From: Bacillota bacterium
GTDB lineage: Bacteria > Bacillota > Sulfobacillia > JACIYH01
DNA: 64,000 nucleotides
Direction of reading: 5' to 3'
NCBI GenBank assembly: GCA_040757085.1
Contig: JBFLXJ010000017.1
Span: forward strand, 155,095-219,094
Below the pieces are notes generated by a model. That model was not told the DNA's origin and ran no database searches. It saw only the letters and a list, made by a program, of their open reading frames with translations. This document shows positions 8,462-18,097 of the stretch, one piece after another. Made by a program: the position numbers and the translations under genes. Position 1 is the stretch's first letter. Every line of letters begins with the position of its first letter.

Positions 8462-9779
8462 TCTACCCTGGGACGAGTTACGGGAACTGGTCAAGCGCTG
8501 CGATCCCGTGCGCCGCGTGGGAGTGGTAACCCAGGTGGTGGGCTTAACCGTAGAAGGTCACGGGCCCGGCGTGCCGGTGGGAGAGGTCTGCCTGGTGTAT
8601 CCCGGAGGGGGGCAACCCCCCGTGCAGGCGGAGGTAGTGGGATTCCGCCAGGGTCGCACCGTGCTCATGCCCCTCGGGGACCTCAGTGGTATCGGCCCCG
8701 GATGCGAGATCGAGGCGGTGGGGTTGCCCCTGGAGGTGGAAGTGGGGCCCGGTCTGCGGGGCCGGGTGCTGGACGGCCTGGGCCGGCCCATCGACGGCAA
8801 GGGACCGTTGCGGGGAGAAACCAGGTATCCGGTGATGGCCAGCCCCCCTGCCCCCCTGGAGCGCCGCTGCATCACCGAGCCCCTCTGGGTGGGCTTGCGC
8901 GTTATAGATGCCGTGCTCACGTGCGGCAAGGGACAGCGCGTGGGGATCTTTGCCGGGAGTGGCGTGGGCAAGAGCGTGCTCATGGGCATGCTGGCCCGCA
9001 ACACCCGGGCCCAGGTGAGCGTGATCGGCCTGGTGGGAGAACGGGGCCGGGAGGTCAAGGATTTCCTGGAAAAGGATCTGGGTCCGGAGGGGTTAAGGAG
9101 GGCGGTGGTGGTGGCGGCCACGTCTGATCAGCCCGCCCTGGTACGCATCCGGGCCGCCTTCGTGGCCACGGCCATTGCCGAGTATTTCCGGGACCAGGGC
9201 CAGGACGTCCTGCTGCTCATGGATTCCGTCACCCGCTTTGCCACTGCCCAGCGCGAGGTGGGACTGGCCATCGGCGAACCTCCTGCCACCCGGGGGTACA
9301 CCCCTTCCGTATTTGCCCTGCTCCCCCGGCTGCTGGAAAGGTCGGGTACCTCGTCCCGGGGAAGCATCACCGGCATCTACACCGTGCTGGTAGAGGGCGA
9401 CGACATGAACGAACCGGTGGCGGACCAGGTGCGCAGCATCCTGGACGGCCACATTGTGCTCTCCCGCGACCTGGCTGCCCAGGGTCACTACCCCGCGGTG
9501 GACGTGCTGGCCAGTGTGAGCCGGTTGGCCAGCGACCTGCAGGACGAGGAACATCAACGCGCGGTGTCCCGCTTGAGGTCTGTGCTCGCCACCTACAAAG
9601 AAGCCGAGGATCTTATCAACATAGGCGCGTACGTGCCCGGCTCCAACCCCGCCATTGACTACGCGCGCAGCCGTATCGGGGCCGTGCGGGCGTTCCTGCG
9701 CCAGGGAACCCGGGAGAAGGCCGACCCGATAGAAGCCCGGGCCCGGCTCATCGACATGCTCAAAGATGCGCCCGAGTGA
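8451..9779 (+). CDS. fliI: Flagellum-specific ATPase FliI
   Basis: Hexameric ATPase that energises substrate entry to the flagellar export gate; homologous to F1 beta. 442 residues from ATG 8451 (an earlier in-frame GTG at 8379 would overlap fliH by 80 nt). P-loop [15 protein letters not shown] near residue 170, Walker B region [13 protein letters not shown], and the FliI/YscN family stretch [18 protein letters not shown] plus [22 protein letters not shown]-terminal beta-barrel and C-terminal helical domain are present and length is normal. The stop is overlapped by an alternative start of fliJ. Confidence 0.96.
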   Translation: MPASLPWDELRELVKRCDPVRRVGVVTQVVGLTVEGHGPGVPVGEVCLVYPGGGQPPVQAEVVGFRQGRTVLMPLGDLSGIGPGCEIEAVGLPLEVEVGPGLRGRVLDGLGRPIDGKGPLRGETRYPVMASPPAPLERRCITEPLWVGLRVIDAVLTCGKGQRVGIFAGSGVGKSVLMGMLARNTRAQVSVIGLVGERGREVKDFLEKDLGPEGLRRAVVVAATSDQPALVRIRAAFVATAIAEYFRDQGQDVLLLMDSVTRFATAQREVGLAIGEPPATRGYTPSVFALLPRLLERSGTSSRGSITGIYTVLVEGDDMNEPVADQVRSILDGHIVLSRDLAAQGHYPAVDVLASVSRLASDLQDEEHQRAVSRLRSVLATYKEAEDLINIGAYVPGSNPAIDYARSRIGAVRAFLRQGTREKADPIEARARLIDMLKDAPE

Positions 9780-9790
9780 GGGGTATAGCC

Positions 9791-10249
9791 ATGAAGCCCT
9801 TCCGTTTCCGCTTCGAAAAGGTGTTGCACATCAGGCAGACCAGGGAGAAGTCCAGCCGTAGCCGCTTTGCCCTGGCCCTGCGCGCCTGGCGGGCGGCGGA
9901 GAAGGCCCTGGAACGGGCACACACCGATCATCAGGATGCCCTGGAGGCCATGGCCACGGCGCGGGCGGGGGGCAACCTGTCCGAGGTGCTGCTCCTGGAG
10001 CCCGGGATCAGGGCTACCGCCAGCCGCCTGCGCCACCAGGCGGAGCGCACGCGGGAGGCGGCTCGGGAGGCATCTCTGCGCAGGGAGGATCTGGTGGTGG
10101 CAACCCGCGCCCGGCGCGTGGTGGAAAAGCTGCGCGAACGCAGGCGCTGGGCCCATCTTTACCAGGAGAACTGGGAAGAGCAGAAACACCTTGACGAAGT
10201 TGCCATCCAGTTCACCGATCGGGTGAGAAAACCCACGGAAAGGAGGTGA
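9791..10249 (+). CDS. fliJ: Flagellar export protein FliJ
   Basis: Small coiled-coil protein that sits in the FliI hexamer like the gamma stalk of F1 and escorts substrates/chaperones. 152 residues, rich in Arg, Glu and Ala with the FliJ start MKPFRFRFEKVLHIRQTREK and the C-terminal Glu/Arg helix EKLRERRRWAHLYQENW. ATG 9791 is favoured over GTG 9776 because it gives the family N-terminus and has GAGGGG upstream. Weak sequence conservation is normal for FliJ; gene order fliI-fliJ-fliK supports the call. Confidence 0.88.
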   Translation: MKPFRFRFEKVLHIRQTREKSSRSRFALALRAWRAAEKALERAHTDHQDALEAMATARAGGNLSEVLLLEPGIRATASRLRHQAERTREAAREASLRREDLVVATRARRVVEKLRERRRWAHLYQENWEEQKHLDEVAIQFTDRVRKPTERR

Positions 10250-10253
10250 TACC

Positions 10254-11690
10254 TTGGACCCCATCGTTACGGCAGAACTTCTGGATGCTGGCGTCGTAAC
10301 CCTGCCCGCCGTTCCGGCATCCGGCAAGGCCCAGCGCCCCTCCTGTCCCACCGGGGACTTCGACCTGGCGCTGGCCGCCCTGCTGGGGCCGGTGGCCCTG
10401 GTCCTTGCCGGACAGTCCAGCTCGGTGCTCCCCGGGGACCCTCAACCTGCCCTGTCGCAGAATCAAGGTGCCACGCGGGACGGCAAAGCGAACCCGGGAC
10501 TCGCGCCGCCGCCTCCCGGGGTGCCCGGCGCAGAGATACCTTCATCGACCGTCCAACCGATCGCTGCAGGGCCTGCCACCGCGACTGCCTCCGTTCCCCC
10601 GGAGGCGAGGTCAGCATCTCTGGTACCCGTGCCCGCAGGTGGGACGGCGGTACCGGGTGTTGCCGGGGGTGGCGAGGCACCGGGGCGCCCTGACGGGCGG
10701 ATGGATGCCCGCCTGGTGAACGTGCGGATCACCGGCTACGTGCCTGCTGGGCAGCCCGAGAGGCCGGCCGTCGCCCCCACCTTACTGCCGGACCAGCCCG
10801 CCATGGCCCCGACCTTGCGTCTGGGCCAGGGTGCATTACCCCCGGCCGCCCCGGCTGGGGGTGAGATGGGCCCGACTACGGGCCTGACGGTGGCAGGAGC
10901 GGGCCAGGCCGGGCTGCCCCGACCTGACGCGGGGGCGCCCGCGGGGAGTGATGCAGTGGTTGCGCCCCCGGGGAGTGATGCGGTGGGTGCGCACGGTTCC
11001 GTGCAGTCGGGCGTTGGCGTCGCCAGTGCTCCGGAGGACAGGGGCACACGGAGTGCAGTTGATCAGCCCAGTACGGCCGGGTCTCGCGAGGACAAGGCTG
11101 TCCTGCGCGACAGCACCGGGCAGGACCGGAGTGCCGGCGAGCAGCGAGAGGTGGTGACCTATCGTGCGGGTGCCGAGCCCTTGCCCGCGGTGACCGGCCG
11201 GGCAGAGCAGGAAGCGACGGGGGTATCCCCGCGGGGCTCCGACGTGCCTCTTCCCCGGCAGCATCCCGGGGCGGTGCCGCGGTACGGTGACTGGCCCGGT
11301 CACCGGCCTGCCGAGCTGGAAGTGCATATTGACGGGGGTGATCTGGGGCCGGTGACCGTGTGGGTGGCCGAACGCCACGGGAAGGTGGCAGCCCGCTTCG
11401 TGGTGGAGGATGGTAACGTCTCCGGCCTCCTGCAGCGGAACATGCCCGAACTGCAGGCCCGCCTCGAGCAGGCCGGGCTGGTGGCTGGCCAACTGGAAGT
11501 GTCGCTGGGAGAATCCGGATACCGCGATCGCCGATCACCTCCTGACGCCTGGCGAGGGCCTGACCGGCTGGGGGGCGTCGGGCCGGGTCCGGGGCGGCTC
11601 CGGGCCCCTCCGGTTACACTGGCGGCCACGTCGGGCCGGGTGGCCCGGTGTCCGGGGACCGGTGTGAGCAACCTGGACGTGCTCATGTGA
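10254..11690 (+). CDS. fliK: Flagellar hook-length control protein FliK
   Basis: Molecular ruler and export-specificity switch for hook assembly. 478 residues; the first two thirds are low-complexity, rich in Pro, Ala and Gly, typical of FliK N-terminal ruler regions. The conserved C-terminal Flg_hook domain lies at about residues 340-425, with LEVHIDGGDLGPVTVWVAE and a run ending in LQARLEQAGLVAGQLEVSLGE. A GC-rich Gly/Arg tail follows. TTG start at 10254 has a near-perfect AGGAGGTGAT ribosome site at 10241-10250, which fixes the start. Partner FlhB is encoded downstream. Confidence 0.88.
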   Translation: MDPIVTAELLDAGVVTLPAVPASGKAQRPSCPTGDFDLALAALLGPVALVLAGQSSSVLPGDPQPALSQNQGATRDGKANPGLAPPPPGVPGAEIPSSTVQPIAAGPATATASVPPEARSASLVPVPAGGTAVPGVAGGGEAPGRPDGRMDARLVNVRITGYVPAGQPERPAVAPTLLPDQPAMAPTLRLGQGALPPAAPAGGEMGPTTGLTVAGAGQAGLPRPDAGAPAGSDAVVAPPGSDAVGAHGSVQSGVGVASAPEDRGTRSAVDQPSTAGSREDKAVLRDSTGQDRSAGEQREVVTYRAGAEPLPAVTGRAEQEATGVSPRGSDVPLPRQHPGAVPRYGDWPGHRPAELEVHIDGGDLGPVTVWVAERHGKVAARFVVEDGNVSGLLQRNMPELQARLEQAGLVAGQLEVSLGESGYRDRRSPPDAWRGPDRLGGVGPGPGRLRAPPVTLAATSGRVARCPGTGVSNLDVLM

Positions 11691-11704
11691 AAGGTGGTGA
11701 TACC

Positions 11705-12097
11705 GTGTATGTGAATGGAGTGGGTGGTCCCCGAGAAGCAGTGCAAATCTCCGCAGGGGTCACGGGCAGGCTGGGCAGCCAGGAATTCCTGCGCCTTCTG
11801 GTGGCTGAGCTTCAGCACCAGAACCCCCTGGAACCCCTCAAGGACCGGGACTTCATGGTGCAACTGGCGCAGTTCAGCAGCCTGGACACATTGCACCGTA
11901 TTGAAGCGGAGCTCAAATCACTGGGCCAGGCGCAGCAGGCCCTTTTGCTGACTGGCCAGCAGGCGCTGGGTCGGCTGGAGGCCGGTGCCGGGAGCCTGCA
12001 GGAGATCGGCGCCAGTCTGAAAACCCTGCAGCGCATCGAGGATCACCTGGCCAGGCTGGTTGAGGTGCTGGGCGGTGCGGGGGAGGCTAACCCATGA
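11705..12097 (+). CDS. flgD: Flagellar hook capping protein FlgD
   Basis: Scaffold that caps the growing hook and lets FlgE polymerise. Only the conserved N-terminal domain is present (130 residues): GSQEFLRLLVAELQHQNPLEP followed by MVQLAQFSSLDTL is diagnostic. Short FlgD proteins without the Ig-like C-terminal part are normal in Bacillota. GTG 11705 is chosen because AAGGTGGTGA sits 5 nt upstream and the longer frame would extend into fliK. The stop overlaps the next start as ATGA. Confidence 0.93.
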   Translation: MYVNGVGGPREAVQISAGVTGRLGSQEFLRLLVAELQHQNPLEPLKDRDFMVQLAQFSSLDTLHRIEAELKSLGQAQQALLLTGQQALGRLEAGAGSLQEIGASLKTLQRIEDHLARLVEVLGGAGEANP

Positions 12098-12561
12098 ACG
12101 TCCGGGGGCCGCTTGATCCTGGCATCGAGCATTCCGTCGACCGCCTGCGCGGTGTGCCTTCCCTCACCGGTCGCAGTGCGAGCCGGGGGCGGGAAGGTGC
12201 GGTTGCGGCAGCTCCGGGGTCCTTCGCCCGCGTGCTAGCCGAGACCGTGGCCGGGCTGCGCATTTCCGAGCACGCCCGCCAGCGCCTGTGCTCGGCTGGG
12301 ATGGGTGCGCACGATCTGGAGGCGGTGGGCCGGGCCGTGGAAAAGCTGGCCGCGCACGGCGGCCGGGAGTCCCTTGTGATGTATAAAGATGCCGCTTTCC
12401 TCGTGAGCGTGAGGAACCGGACTCTTATCACAGTGGTTCCCGCCCACCGCATGCGGGAGCAGATCTTCACCAACATCGATAGCGCTGCCTTCGTGAGCAG
12501 CGAGGACAATTCATCCGGGGCTGGACCCGCATGGGAGGCCACCGGAGAAAGGAGGGCATGA
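12094..12561 (+). CDS. Conserved flagellar operon protein (flgD-flgE intergenic family, TIGR02530-like)
   Basis: 155-residue cytoplasmic protein with no signal or membrane segment. The core ISEHARQRLCSAGMGAHDLE, then AVEKLAAHGGRESLVMYKDAAFLVSVRNRTLITVVP, matches the small family found between flgD and flgE in Bacillota and some other phyla (named TIGR02530 from memory). The last part MREQIFTNIDSAAFV is also typical. Molecular role is not established. ATG start overlaps the flgD stop by 4 nt and it ends 2 nt before the flgE start, so it is tightly embedded in hook assembly genes. Confidence 0.85.
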   Translation: MNVRGPLDPGIEHSVDRLRGVPSLTGRSASRGREGAVAAAPGSFARVLAETVAGLRISEHARQRLCSAGMGAHDLEAVGRAVEKLAAHGGRESLVMYKDAAFLVSVRNRTLITVVPAHRMREQIFTNIDSAAFVSSEDNSSGAGPAWEATGERRA

Positions 12562-12563
12562 CC

Positions 12564-14228
12564 ATGTTGAGGTCGCTTTTCGCAGGCGTGTCTGGCCTGC
12601 GCAATCACCAGATCCGCATGGACGTGATCGGTAACAACATCAGCAACGTCAACACGGTGGGGTTCAAAGCGGGGAGAGCCACCTTTCGGGAGATGTTCAG
12701 CCAGTTGCTGGCGGCTGCTTCCGCTCCCCAGGGAGGGCGGGGAGGCACCAACCCGCTGCAGGTGGGTCTGGGCGTGTCCCTGGCTTCCATCGATACCGTG
12801 CATGAGCAGGGTAACCTGGAGTCCACCGGGGTGAGCACCGACCTGGCCATCGACGGGGCCGGCTTCTTCGTGGTCAGCGATGGTAGCCGCACCTACTACA
12901 CCCGTGCCGGTGCCTTCTCCTGGGACGACAAGTACAACCTGGTGACGCCGTCCGGGCTCAAGGTCATGGGCTGGCTGGCTCAAAGCGGCGTGCTCCCCGC
13001 CAACCGCACCAGGGTGGACCTGAAGCCCATCTCTCTGTCCGACGTGCAGTCCATACCCGCCCGCGCCACCACCGAGATTAAGTTCACCCGCAACCTCGAC
13101 GCGACCGACATGGGTACCTACACCCTTTCGGCCAATTCTCTCAACCTCATCCTGGACGACGGCGACCCCGCCACTGCGCAGGTGACGCGGAAAGTCACCT
13201 TTGAGCTATCGCCCACCAGTGAGTTCAACAAGTGGCGATGGAGATTGGCCGGTGACGGTGTCCAGTTCTCCTTCAACGGTGCTGACTGGCTGGGTGCTGC
13301 CGACGGGTACATCTGGTTTGACGACGCGGGGAAAGTGGACCGGGTGACCGATCTGGCAGGCAATGACCTGGGGAACCTGGACCCCTCCGATCCGCAGCCG
13401 GAGGTGAAGGTGCGGGACGCGACGGACACCAGGCAGGTCGACTACGTCAATTTCCCGGCGCCGGGTACGGACAACAAGGCCTCGTGGGCCATATTCGGGA
13501 CAAATGACCCTTCGGCCAGGATTACGGCGACGTATGAGGATGCGCGGCGGGTGACCTCCATTACGGTGATAGGGGCCAAGGGGGAGACATACAGCGTAAT
13601 CACTACGTTCACCAAGGTCAACGACAACACCTGGGATTGGGTGGCAGCCGTTAAGGACTCTGCCGGGGCCGATGTGGTTCTCACCGGCAAGCCCCACAGC
13701 GGGACGGTTACGTTCGACGTGAGCGGGCGGGTTGACCGGGTAACCGGCGATCTGGTCCAGTTCGGGGCAGCGGGGTACGCGCCCATGACCGTGGAGATGG
13801 ACTTCTACGGCCTGACCCAGTATGCCACCGACTATACGGCACTTGCATCGGAGCAGAACGGGTACGGGCCGGGTGAGTTGGTGTCGGTGACGGTGGACGC
13901 CAAGGGGGTGGTGATGGGATCGTACTCCAATGCCCTATCGTGCCCCCTGGCGCAGGTGGCGCTGGCCAGCTTCTCCAACCCGGCCGGGCTGGTGAAGCGG
14001 GGAGAAACCCTGTACGAGGGGTCGGCCAACTCCGGAGAGGCCCAGGTGGGTGATCCCGGCACCGGCGGGCGGGGCACCATTGCCCCGGGGTCGCTGGAAA
14101 TGTCCAACGTGGATCTGGCTCAGGAGTTTACCAATCTGATCATCACCCAGCGGGGATTCCAGGCCAACTCGCGGGTGATCACCACGGCGGACGAGATGCT
14201 GCAGGACCTGGTTAACCTCAAGCGGTAG
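12564..14228 (+). CDS. flgE: Flagellar hook protein FlgE
   Basis: Structural subunit of the hook. 554 residues from ATG 12564, which gives MLRSLFAGVSGLRNHQIRMD and lies 8 nt after GGAGG; the ATG at 12558 is too close to the ribosome site. N-terminal rod motif VIGNNISNVNTVGFKAGRATF, second conserved block DLAIDGAGFFVVSDG, and C-terminal SNVDLAQEFTNLIITQRGF preceding ANSRVITTADEML are all present. The central domain is enlarged compared with the 264-residue B. subtilis hook, as in many Clostridia, and forms the exposed D1/D2 part. Confidence 0.95.
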   Translation: MLRSLFAGVSGLRNHQIRMDVIGNNISNVNTVGFKAGRATFREMFSQLLAAASAPQGGRGGTNPLQVGLGVSLASIDTVHEQGNLESTGVSTDLAIDGAGFFVVSDGSRTYYTRAGAFSWDDKYNLVTPSGLKVMGWLAQSGVLPANRTRVDLKPISLSDVQSIPARATTEIKFTRNLDATDMGTYTLSANSLNLILDDGDPATAQVTRKVTFELSPTSEFNKWRWRLAGDGVQFSFNGADWLGAADGYIWFDDAGKVDRVTDLAGNDLGNLDPSDPQPEVKVRDATDTRQVDYVNFPAPGTDNKASWAIFGTNDPSARITATYEDARRVTSITVIGAKGETYSVITTFTKVNDNTWDWVAAVKDSAGADVVLTGKPHSGTVTFDVSGRVDRVTGDLVQFGAAGYAPMTVEMDFYGLTQYATDYTALASEQNGYGPGELVSVTVDAKGVVMGSYSNALSCPLAQVALASFSNPAGLVKRGETLYEGSANSGEAQVGDPGTGGRGTIAPGSLEMSNVDLAQEFTNLIITQRGFQANSRVITTADEMLQDLVNLKR

Positions 14229-14286
14229 TGGGCTGTCGGCTTGGGGCCGGGTTGCGGGCAACGGCGGGGGCTGAGGGGGTGACGGG

Positions 14287-14550
14287 GTGATCCGGGTAAC
14301 CAGGCTGAACGGGCATGAGATGGTGCTCAACGCCGACCTCATCGAGACGGTAGAGGCGACGCCCGACACCGTCATCTCCCTCACCACCGGCCGCAAGATC
14401 CTGGTTAGGGAGGCCCCCGAGGAGATAACGAGGCGGGTGGTGGCCTACAGGCGGGCCATCACGGGGCGTGGGTGGCGCGGCACGCGACGCCGTAAGCCCT
14501 CCGCAGGCGACGGGAACGCACGCACGGGAGGAGACATATGGGCGGGGTAG
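14287..14550 (+). CDS. flbD: FlbD/SwrD family protein
   Basis: Small protein of the FlbD family; the B. subtilis member SwrD (YlzI) raises flagellar torque for swarming. The first 60 residues carry the family motif MIRVTRLNGHEMVLNADLIE, then a VEATPDTVISLTTGRKILV stretch. The last 27 residues are Arg/Gly-rich and not conserved. GTG start at 14287 directly after GGGGGTGACGGG. Lies between flgE and fliL exactly as in Bacillus. Confidence 0.9.
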   Translation: MIRVTRLNGHEMVLNADLIETVEATPDTVISLTTGRKILVREAPEEITRRVVAYRRAITGRGWRGTRRRKPSAGDGNARTGGDIWAG

Positions 14551-14587
14551 AGGACGGCGTGAGCGGAGGGGAAGGTGAGGTGAGCGG

Positions 14588-15034
14588 GTGGTGAGGAAAG
14601 CGGGCATCAGAAGGCTGTTCTTGTGGCTGATGGTGGGGGTGCTGGCCCTGGGGGCCATGGGGGGTGTTTCCTACCTGGTGGGGAGCCGTTTGCTTGCCTC
14701 GTCCGGCAGACAGGCCACTGCTCAGGCGGCGGAGGGTGTCCTCTTTCATGCCGGCAAATACCTCACGAACCTGCGGGACGACGGGGGGCGGCGGTACATC
14801 AGCGTGGGTATCACCCTGGAACTCTCCCACTCCCGCATGGCCAGGGAACTTGAGGCCAAGAAGCCTTTGCTGGAGCATACCATCATATCCGTGCTGCGCG
14901 ACAAGACTTACGGGGAACTGGAGGGTGAAGGGGGGATGCTGGCCCTCGCCCGCGACCTGGCTGACCGTATCAATGCCATCGCGGAGTCGGGGAAGGTGCA
15001 GCGCATCTTCTTCACCGAGTTTCTGATCCAGTGA
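14588..15034 (+). CDS. fliL: Flagellar basal body-associated protein FliL
   Basis: Single-pass membrane protein that forms a ring around the stator. 148 residues: short basic N-terminus, transmembrane helix at about residues 9-31 (LFLWLMVGVLALGAMGGVSYLV), and an extracytoplasmic stomatin-like domain with YISVGITLELSHSRMA and the C-terminal VQRIFFTEFLIQ, the most conserved FliL block. GTG start. The stop is overlapped by an alternative GTG of fliM. Confidence 0.93.
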   Translation: MVRKAGIRRLFLWLMVGVLALGAMGGVSYLVGSRLLASSGRQATAQAAEGVLFHAGKYLTNLRDDGGRRYISVGITLELSHSRMARELEAKKPLLEHTIISVLRDKTYGELEGEGGMLALARDLADRINAIAESGKVQRIFFTEFLIQ

Positions 15035-15048
15035 GGGGGAGGGGCAAG

Positions 15049-16038
15049 GTGGAAGTCCTTTCCCAAAAAGAGGTAGACGAACTGTTGCGGGCCCTGGCCT
15101 CCGGGGAACTGGGGGGCAAGCCTGCCCGGCGGGAAGGGCCGGTCATCCGGCCTAGCGTGCGGGTGTACGATTTCCGGCGTCCGGACAAGTTTTCAAAGGA
15201 TCACTTGCGCACTCTCCAGATGGTGCACGAGAACTTCGCCCGCGTCTGGACAACCGTGCTTTCCGCCCAGCTGCGCACCATGGCCAGGGTCACCCTGGAC
15301 GCCGTTGAGCAACTCACATACGACGAGTTCCTGGCTTCGGTGCGCAACCCGGCGGTGTTGTGCCTGGTGAGCATGGAGCCCCTCCCGGGGCGCCAGATGG
15401 TGGATATCCACCCCGCTCTGGCGTTTCCCCTCATCGACCGCCTGCTGGGAGGGTTGGGGACGGCCGAGGTGGGCGAACGTGCCCTCACCGACATCGAGGT
15501 GACGGTGATGGAGAGGGTGGTGAGCGGGATGCTCTCTGCCCTGGTGGAGGCGTGGCAGGGCCTGGTGGCGTTGCGGGCACGCCTGGATTCCATTGAGGCC
15601 AATCCCCTTTTTGCCCAGGTAATCCCTCCCAATGAGGTGACCGCAGTGATCACGTTGACGGCGACGCTGGGGGAAGCGGGGGGCTCGCTGCGGCTGTGCC
15701 TCCCTTACTCCTCCCTGAAGCCGGTGCTGGGACAGCTCACCGCTCATCGCTGGGCAGGTGGGGGGGAAGTGCCCCGGGTGGAGGGAAACGGGGCCAACCT
15801 CCGCGATGTTAGGGTAGAAATGTCGGTGCGACTGGGAAAGGCTACCCTCACCATAGGCCAGTTGCTTGGCCTTGAGCGGGGGGACGTGATCAAGCTCGGA
15901 CAACCCGTGGGTGAGCCACTGACGGTGTACCTCGGTCCCCGCGCCGCCTTCCGGGTGCGACCGGGCCGGGTGGGGAATCGGGTGGCAGTGCAGGTGGTGA
16001 AGGTGCTGGCGGCAAGGGGGGAGGACGACGATGAGTGA
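15049..16038 (+). CDS. fliM: Flagellar motor switch protein FliM
   Basis: C-ring protein that binds phospho-CheY and FliG. Starting at GTG 15049 (GGGGAGGGG just upstream) the product begins [16 protein letters not shown], the CheY-binding peptide of FliM. Middle CheC-like domain includes [20 protein letters not shown] and the FliG-binding region; C-terminal SpoA domain has [20 protein letters not shown] followed by LERGDVIKL. 329 residues, normal. It overlaps fliN by 8 nt, pointing to coupled translation. Confidence 0.96.
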   Translation: MEVLSQKEVDELLRALASGELGGKPARREGPVIRPSVRVYDFRRPDKFSKDHLRTLQMVHENFARVWTTVLSAQLRTMARVTLDAVEQLTYDEFLASVRNPAVLCLVSMEPLPGRQMVDIHPALAFPLIDRLLGGLGTAEVGERALTDIEVTVMERVVSGMLSALVEAWQGLVALRARLDSIEANPLFAQVIPPNEVTAVITLTATLGEAGGSLRLCLPYSSLKPVLGQLTAHRWAGGGEVPRVEGNGANLRDVRVEMSVRLGKATLTIGQLLGLERGDVIKLGQPVGEPLTVYLGPRAAFRVRPGRVGNRVAVQVVKVLAARGEDDDE

Positions 16039-16393
16039 GGGTGCCGGCGACAAGGAGCGGGCAGGCAGCGAGCGGGTGGTGGTGGAGAAGGCAGAGTTTG
16101 AGGAACTGGCACCCGCTTCCGGTCGGGGCGAAGGGGTGAGCCTGGACCTTCTGCTGGATGTTCCGCTGCAGGTTACCGTGGAACTGGGGCGGGCCCGGCG
16201 GGCGGTGCGGGACATTCTCAGCCTGGGAGTCGGCTCCATCATCGAACTGGACAAGCTGGCCGGGGAACCAGTGGATGTTCTCGTCAACGGCAAGCTGGTG
16301 GCCCGCGGGGAAGTAGTGGTGGTGGACGAAAACTTCGGGGTTAGGGTCACCGACGTGGTATCCACCGCTGACCGGGTGTCTGCTCTCAGGTAG
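16031..16393 (+). CDS. fliN: Flagellar motor switch protein FliN
   Basis: C-ring SpoA-domain protein. 120 residues; the conserved domain begins at [18 protein letters not shown] and continues through [25 protein letters not shown] to the end. It is the short FliN form: the CheC-like phosphatase domain found in B. subtilis FliY is absent, so phospho-CheY hydrolysis would have to be supplied elsewhere. ATG start overlaps the fliM end. Confidence 0.94.
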   Translation: MSEGAGDKERAGSERVVVEKAEFEELAPASGRGEGVSLDLLLDVPLQVTVELGRARRAVRDILSLGVGSIIELDKLAGEPVDVLVNGKLVARGEVVVVDENFGVRVTDVVSTADRVSALR

Positions 16394-16454
16394 GCGCCCG
16401 GATGGTCCCATCTGCTGTCAACCGAAGGGTCCTGATGCAAGGAGGGACGCCCGG

Positions 16455-16853
16455 GTGAGGTCTCCGGAGGGAAACGGTCAGGCGGTGGTGGTGGAGCGGG
16501 CCCGCTTCCTGCGGGAGAAGCTGGTGTCTCTGCTGGGCCGGGCCGGCTGGCAGGTGGCGGGGGCAGCCGGGGACGGTCTGCGGGCCCTGGAAGTCATCCG
16601 CACCTCCCGGCCCGACCTGGTGGTGCTGGATCTGGTTCTCCCCGACATGTCGGGAACGGAGCTGATCAGGGTCATCAAGGCGGAGGTCCCCTCCTGCCGT
16701 GTGGTGGTGTGCTCAGCCCTGGTGCAGGCCACGTGGGTGAAGGCAGCCGTGGAGGCGGGGGCGGACGACTTCGTGGTGAAACCGGTGGACGAGAGCAGAT
16801 TCCTGGCGGCGGTGACCAGGGAGCCCCGCCAGGTGCTGAGCGAGCCGGCGTGA
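16455..16853 (+). CDS. CheY-like response regulator receiver protein with altered acidic pocket
   Basis: Single receiver-domain protein (132 residues) in the cheY position after fliN/fliY. Phosphoacceptor Asp59 (DLVVLD), Ser87 (VVVCSA) and Lys109 (DFVVKP) are in place, so the fold is intact. The metal-binding Asp pair normally seen as VDD after strand 1 is replaced by Glu14-Arg15 (VVVERARF), which should weaken Mg-dependent phosphorylation. It may be a CheY with unusual chemistry or a phosphorylation-independent switch-binding protein. GTG start at 16455 after GGAGGGACG. No other chemotaxis gene is in the window. Confidence 0.85.
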   Translation: MRSPEGNGQAVVVERARFLREKLVSLLGRAGWQVAGAAGDGLRALEVIRTSRPDLVVLDLVLPDMSGTELIRVIKAEVPSCRVVVCSALVQATWVKAAVEAGADDFVVKPVDESRFLAAVTREPRQVLSEPA

Positions 16854-16912
16854 ACCCCGCGTAAGCGTAGCGGGAAGGGACTCTTGGCGGCGCAAAGAAG
16901 GGGCGTGGACAG

Positions 16913-18007
16913 ATGGGGTGGGCACTGTTGCAATTCCTGGTCTTCTCGCTGCTGGTGATTGCTCTGGCGTACACCTCCGCCCGGTACTTCGGGCGGCTCA
17001 ACCTGCCCCGGGGTAACCACCTGCACCTCGTGGAGACCATGCCCCTGGGTGGTAACCGCTACCTGTGCCTGGTCAGGTTCCGGGACCGCTGGATGCTCCT
17101 GGGTGTGGGGGAGGGGGTTTCCCTGCTCGCGGAGATGCCCGCCAGCGAAGAAGCGACTCCGGTGCCGGCAGGGCGGAGTTTCCCTGACGTGTTGCGCCAC
17201 CTGATCTCGCGGAAGGGACGGGGCCTCATGCTGGGCCTCATGGTCCTGGTACTGCTGGCGGGTGCCGTGGTGGGGTCGCCGGCTGTGGCGCTCGCGCAAC
17301 TACCTGGGGCACCGGCCCCGCAGGACAGCTGGCCTTTGCCCCGCGTCACTGTGGGCGTGGAGCCGGCGGGTGGGCCGCAGGGGTTGACTCTCACAGTTCA
17401 GATCCTGATTCTGCTCACTGTGCTTTCCCTGGCTCCCGCTATCCTCATCATGCTCACTTCTTTCACCCGCGTGGTGGTGGTGCTTTCCTTCCTGCGCAGC
17501 GCCCTGTCCTTGCAGCAAATGCCCCCCAATCAGGTGCTGGTCGGACTGGCTCTCTTTCTCACCGTGTTCATAATGGCCCCGGTGTGGCAGGACGTGAACC
17601 GTGATGCCCTTCAACCCTACCTGGCCGGGGAAATCGACCAGTCTCAGGCCCTGGCCCGGGCAGAGGCACCCCTGCGTGACTTCATGCTGCGCCAGACCCG
17701 CCCCCAGGATCTGGCCCTGTTCTTGCGTCTGGCGGGACAGCCCCAGCCCGCAGGTCCGGGGGACGTGCCGCTGTGGATGCTTGTGCCTGCATTTGCTACC
17801 AGCGAACTCAAGACCGCCTTTCAGATGGGATTTATCCTCTTCGTGCCCTTTCTGGTCATCGACATGGTGGTGGCCAGTACCCTGATGTCCATGGGGATGC
17901 TGATGCTGCCTCCCATGATGGTGTCTTTGCCCTTTAAGCTGCTCCTCTTTGTACTGGTTGACGGTTGGGATCTCCTGGTGCGCTCTTTGGTGACTTCCTT
18001 CCACTGA
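16913..18007 (+). CDS. fliP: FliO-FliP fusion, flagellar export gate
   Basis: One uninterrupted frame of 364 residues encodes two export-gate proteins. Residues 1-80 are FliO: one membrane helix (4-24) and a cytoplasmic FliO domain with [18 protein letters not shown]. Residues 106-364 are FliP: a signal-peptide-like segment (106-128, ending AVALA before Gln129), [40 protein letters not shown] and the C-terminal [20 protein letters not shown]. The two are normally separate adjacent genes. An internal ATG at 17228 could also produce free FliP, and signal peptidase could cut the fusion after residue 128. FliP is certain; the fusion is what the sequence shows. Confidence 0.92.
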   Translation: MGWALLQFLVFSLLVIALAYTSARYFGRLNLPRGNHLHLVETMPLGGNRYLCLVRFRDRWMLLGVGEGVSLLAEMPASEEATPVPAGRSFPDVLRHLISRKGRGLMLGLMVLVLLAGAVVGSPAVALAQLPGAPAPQDSWPLPRVTVGVEPAGGPQGLTLTVQILILLTVLSLAPAILIMLTSFTRVVVVLSFLRSALSLQQMPPNQVLVGLALFLTVFIMAPVWQDVNRDALQPYLAGEIDQSQALARAEAPLRDFMLRQTRPQDLALFLRLAGQPQPAGPGDVPLWMLVPAFATSELKTAFQMGFILFVPFLVIDMVVASTLMSMGMLMLPPMMVSLPFKLLLFVLVDGWDLLVRSLVTSFH

Positions 18008-18097
18008 AGTGCTCGACGTTGCGGCCACGGGGGAGGAAGGACTGCCAGGGCTCGGGTTGGGAAACGGGAGATGACGGACGAGCTAGGGGTGAGGGAG

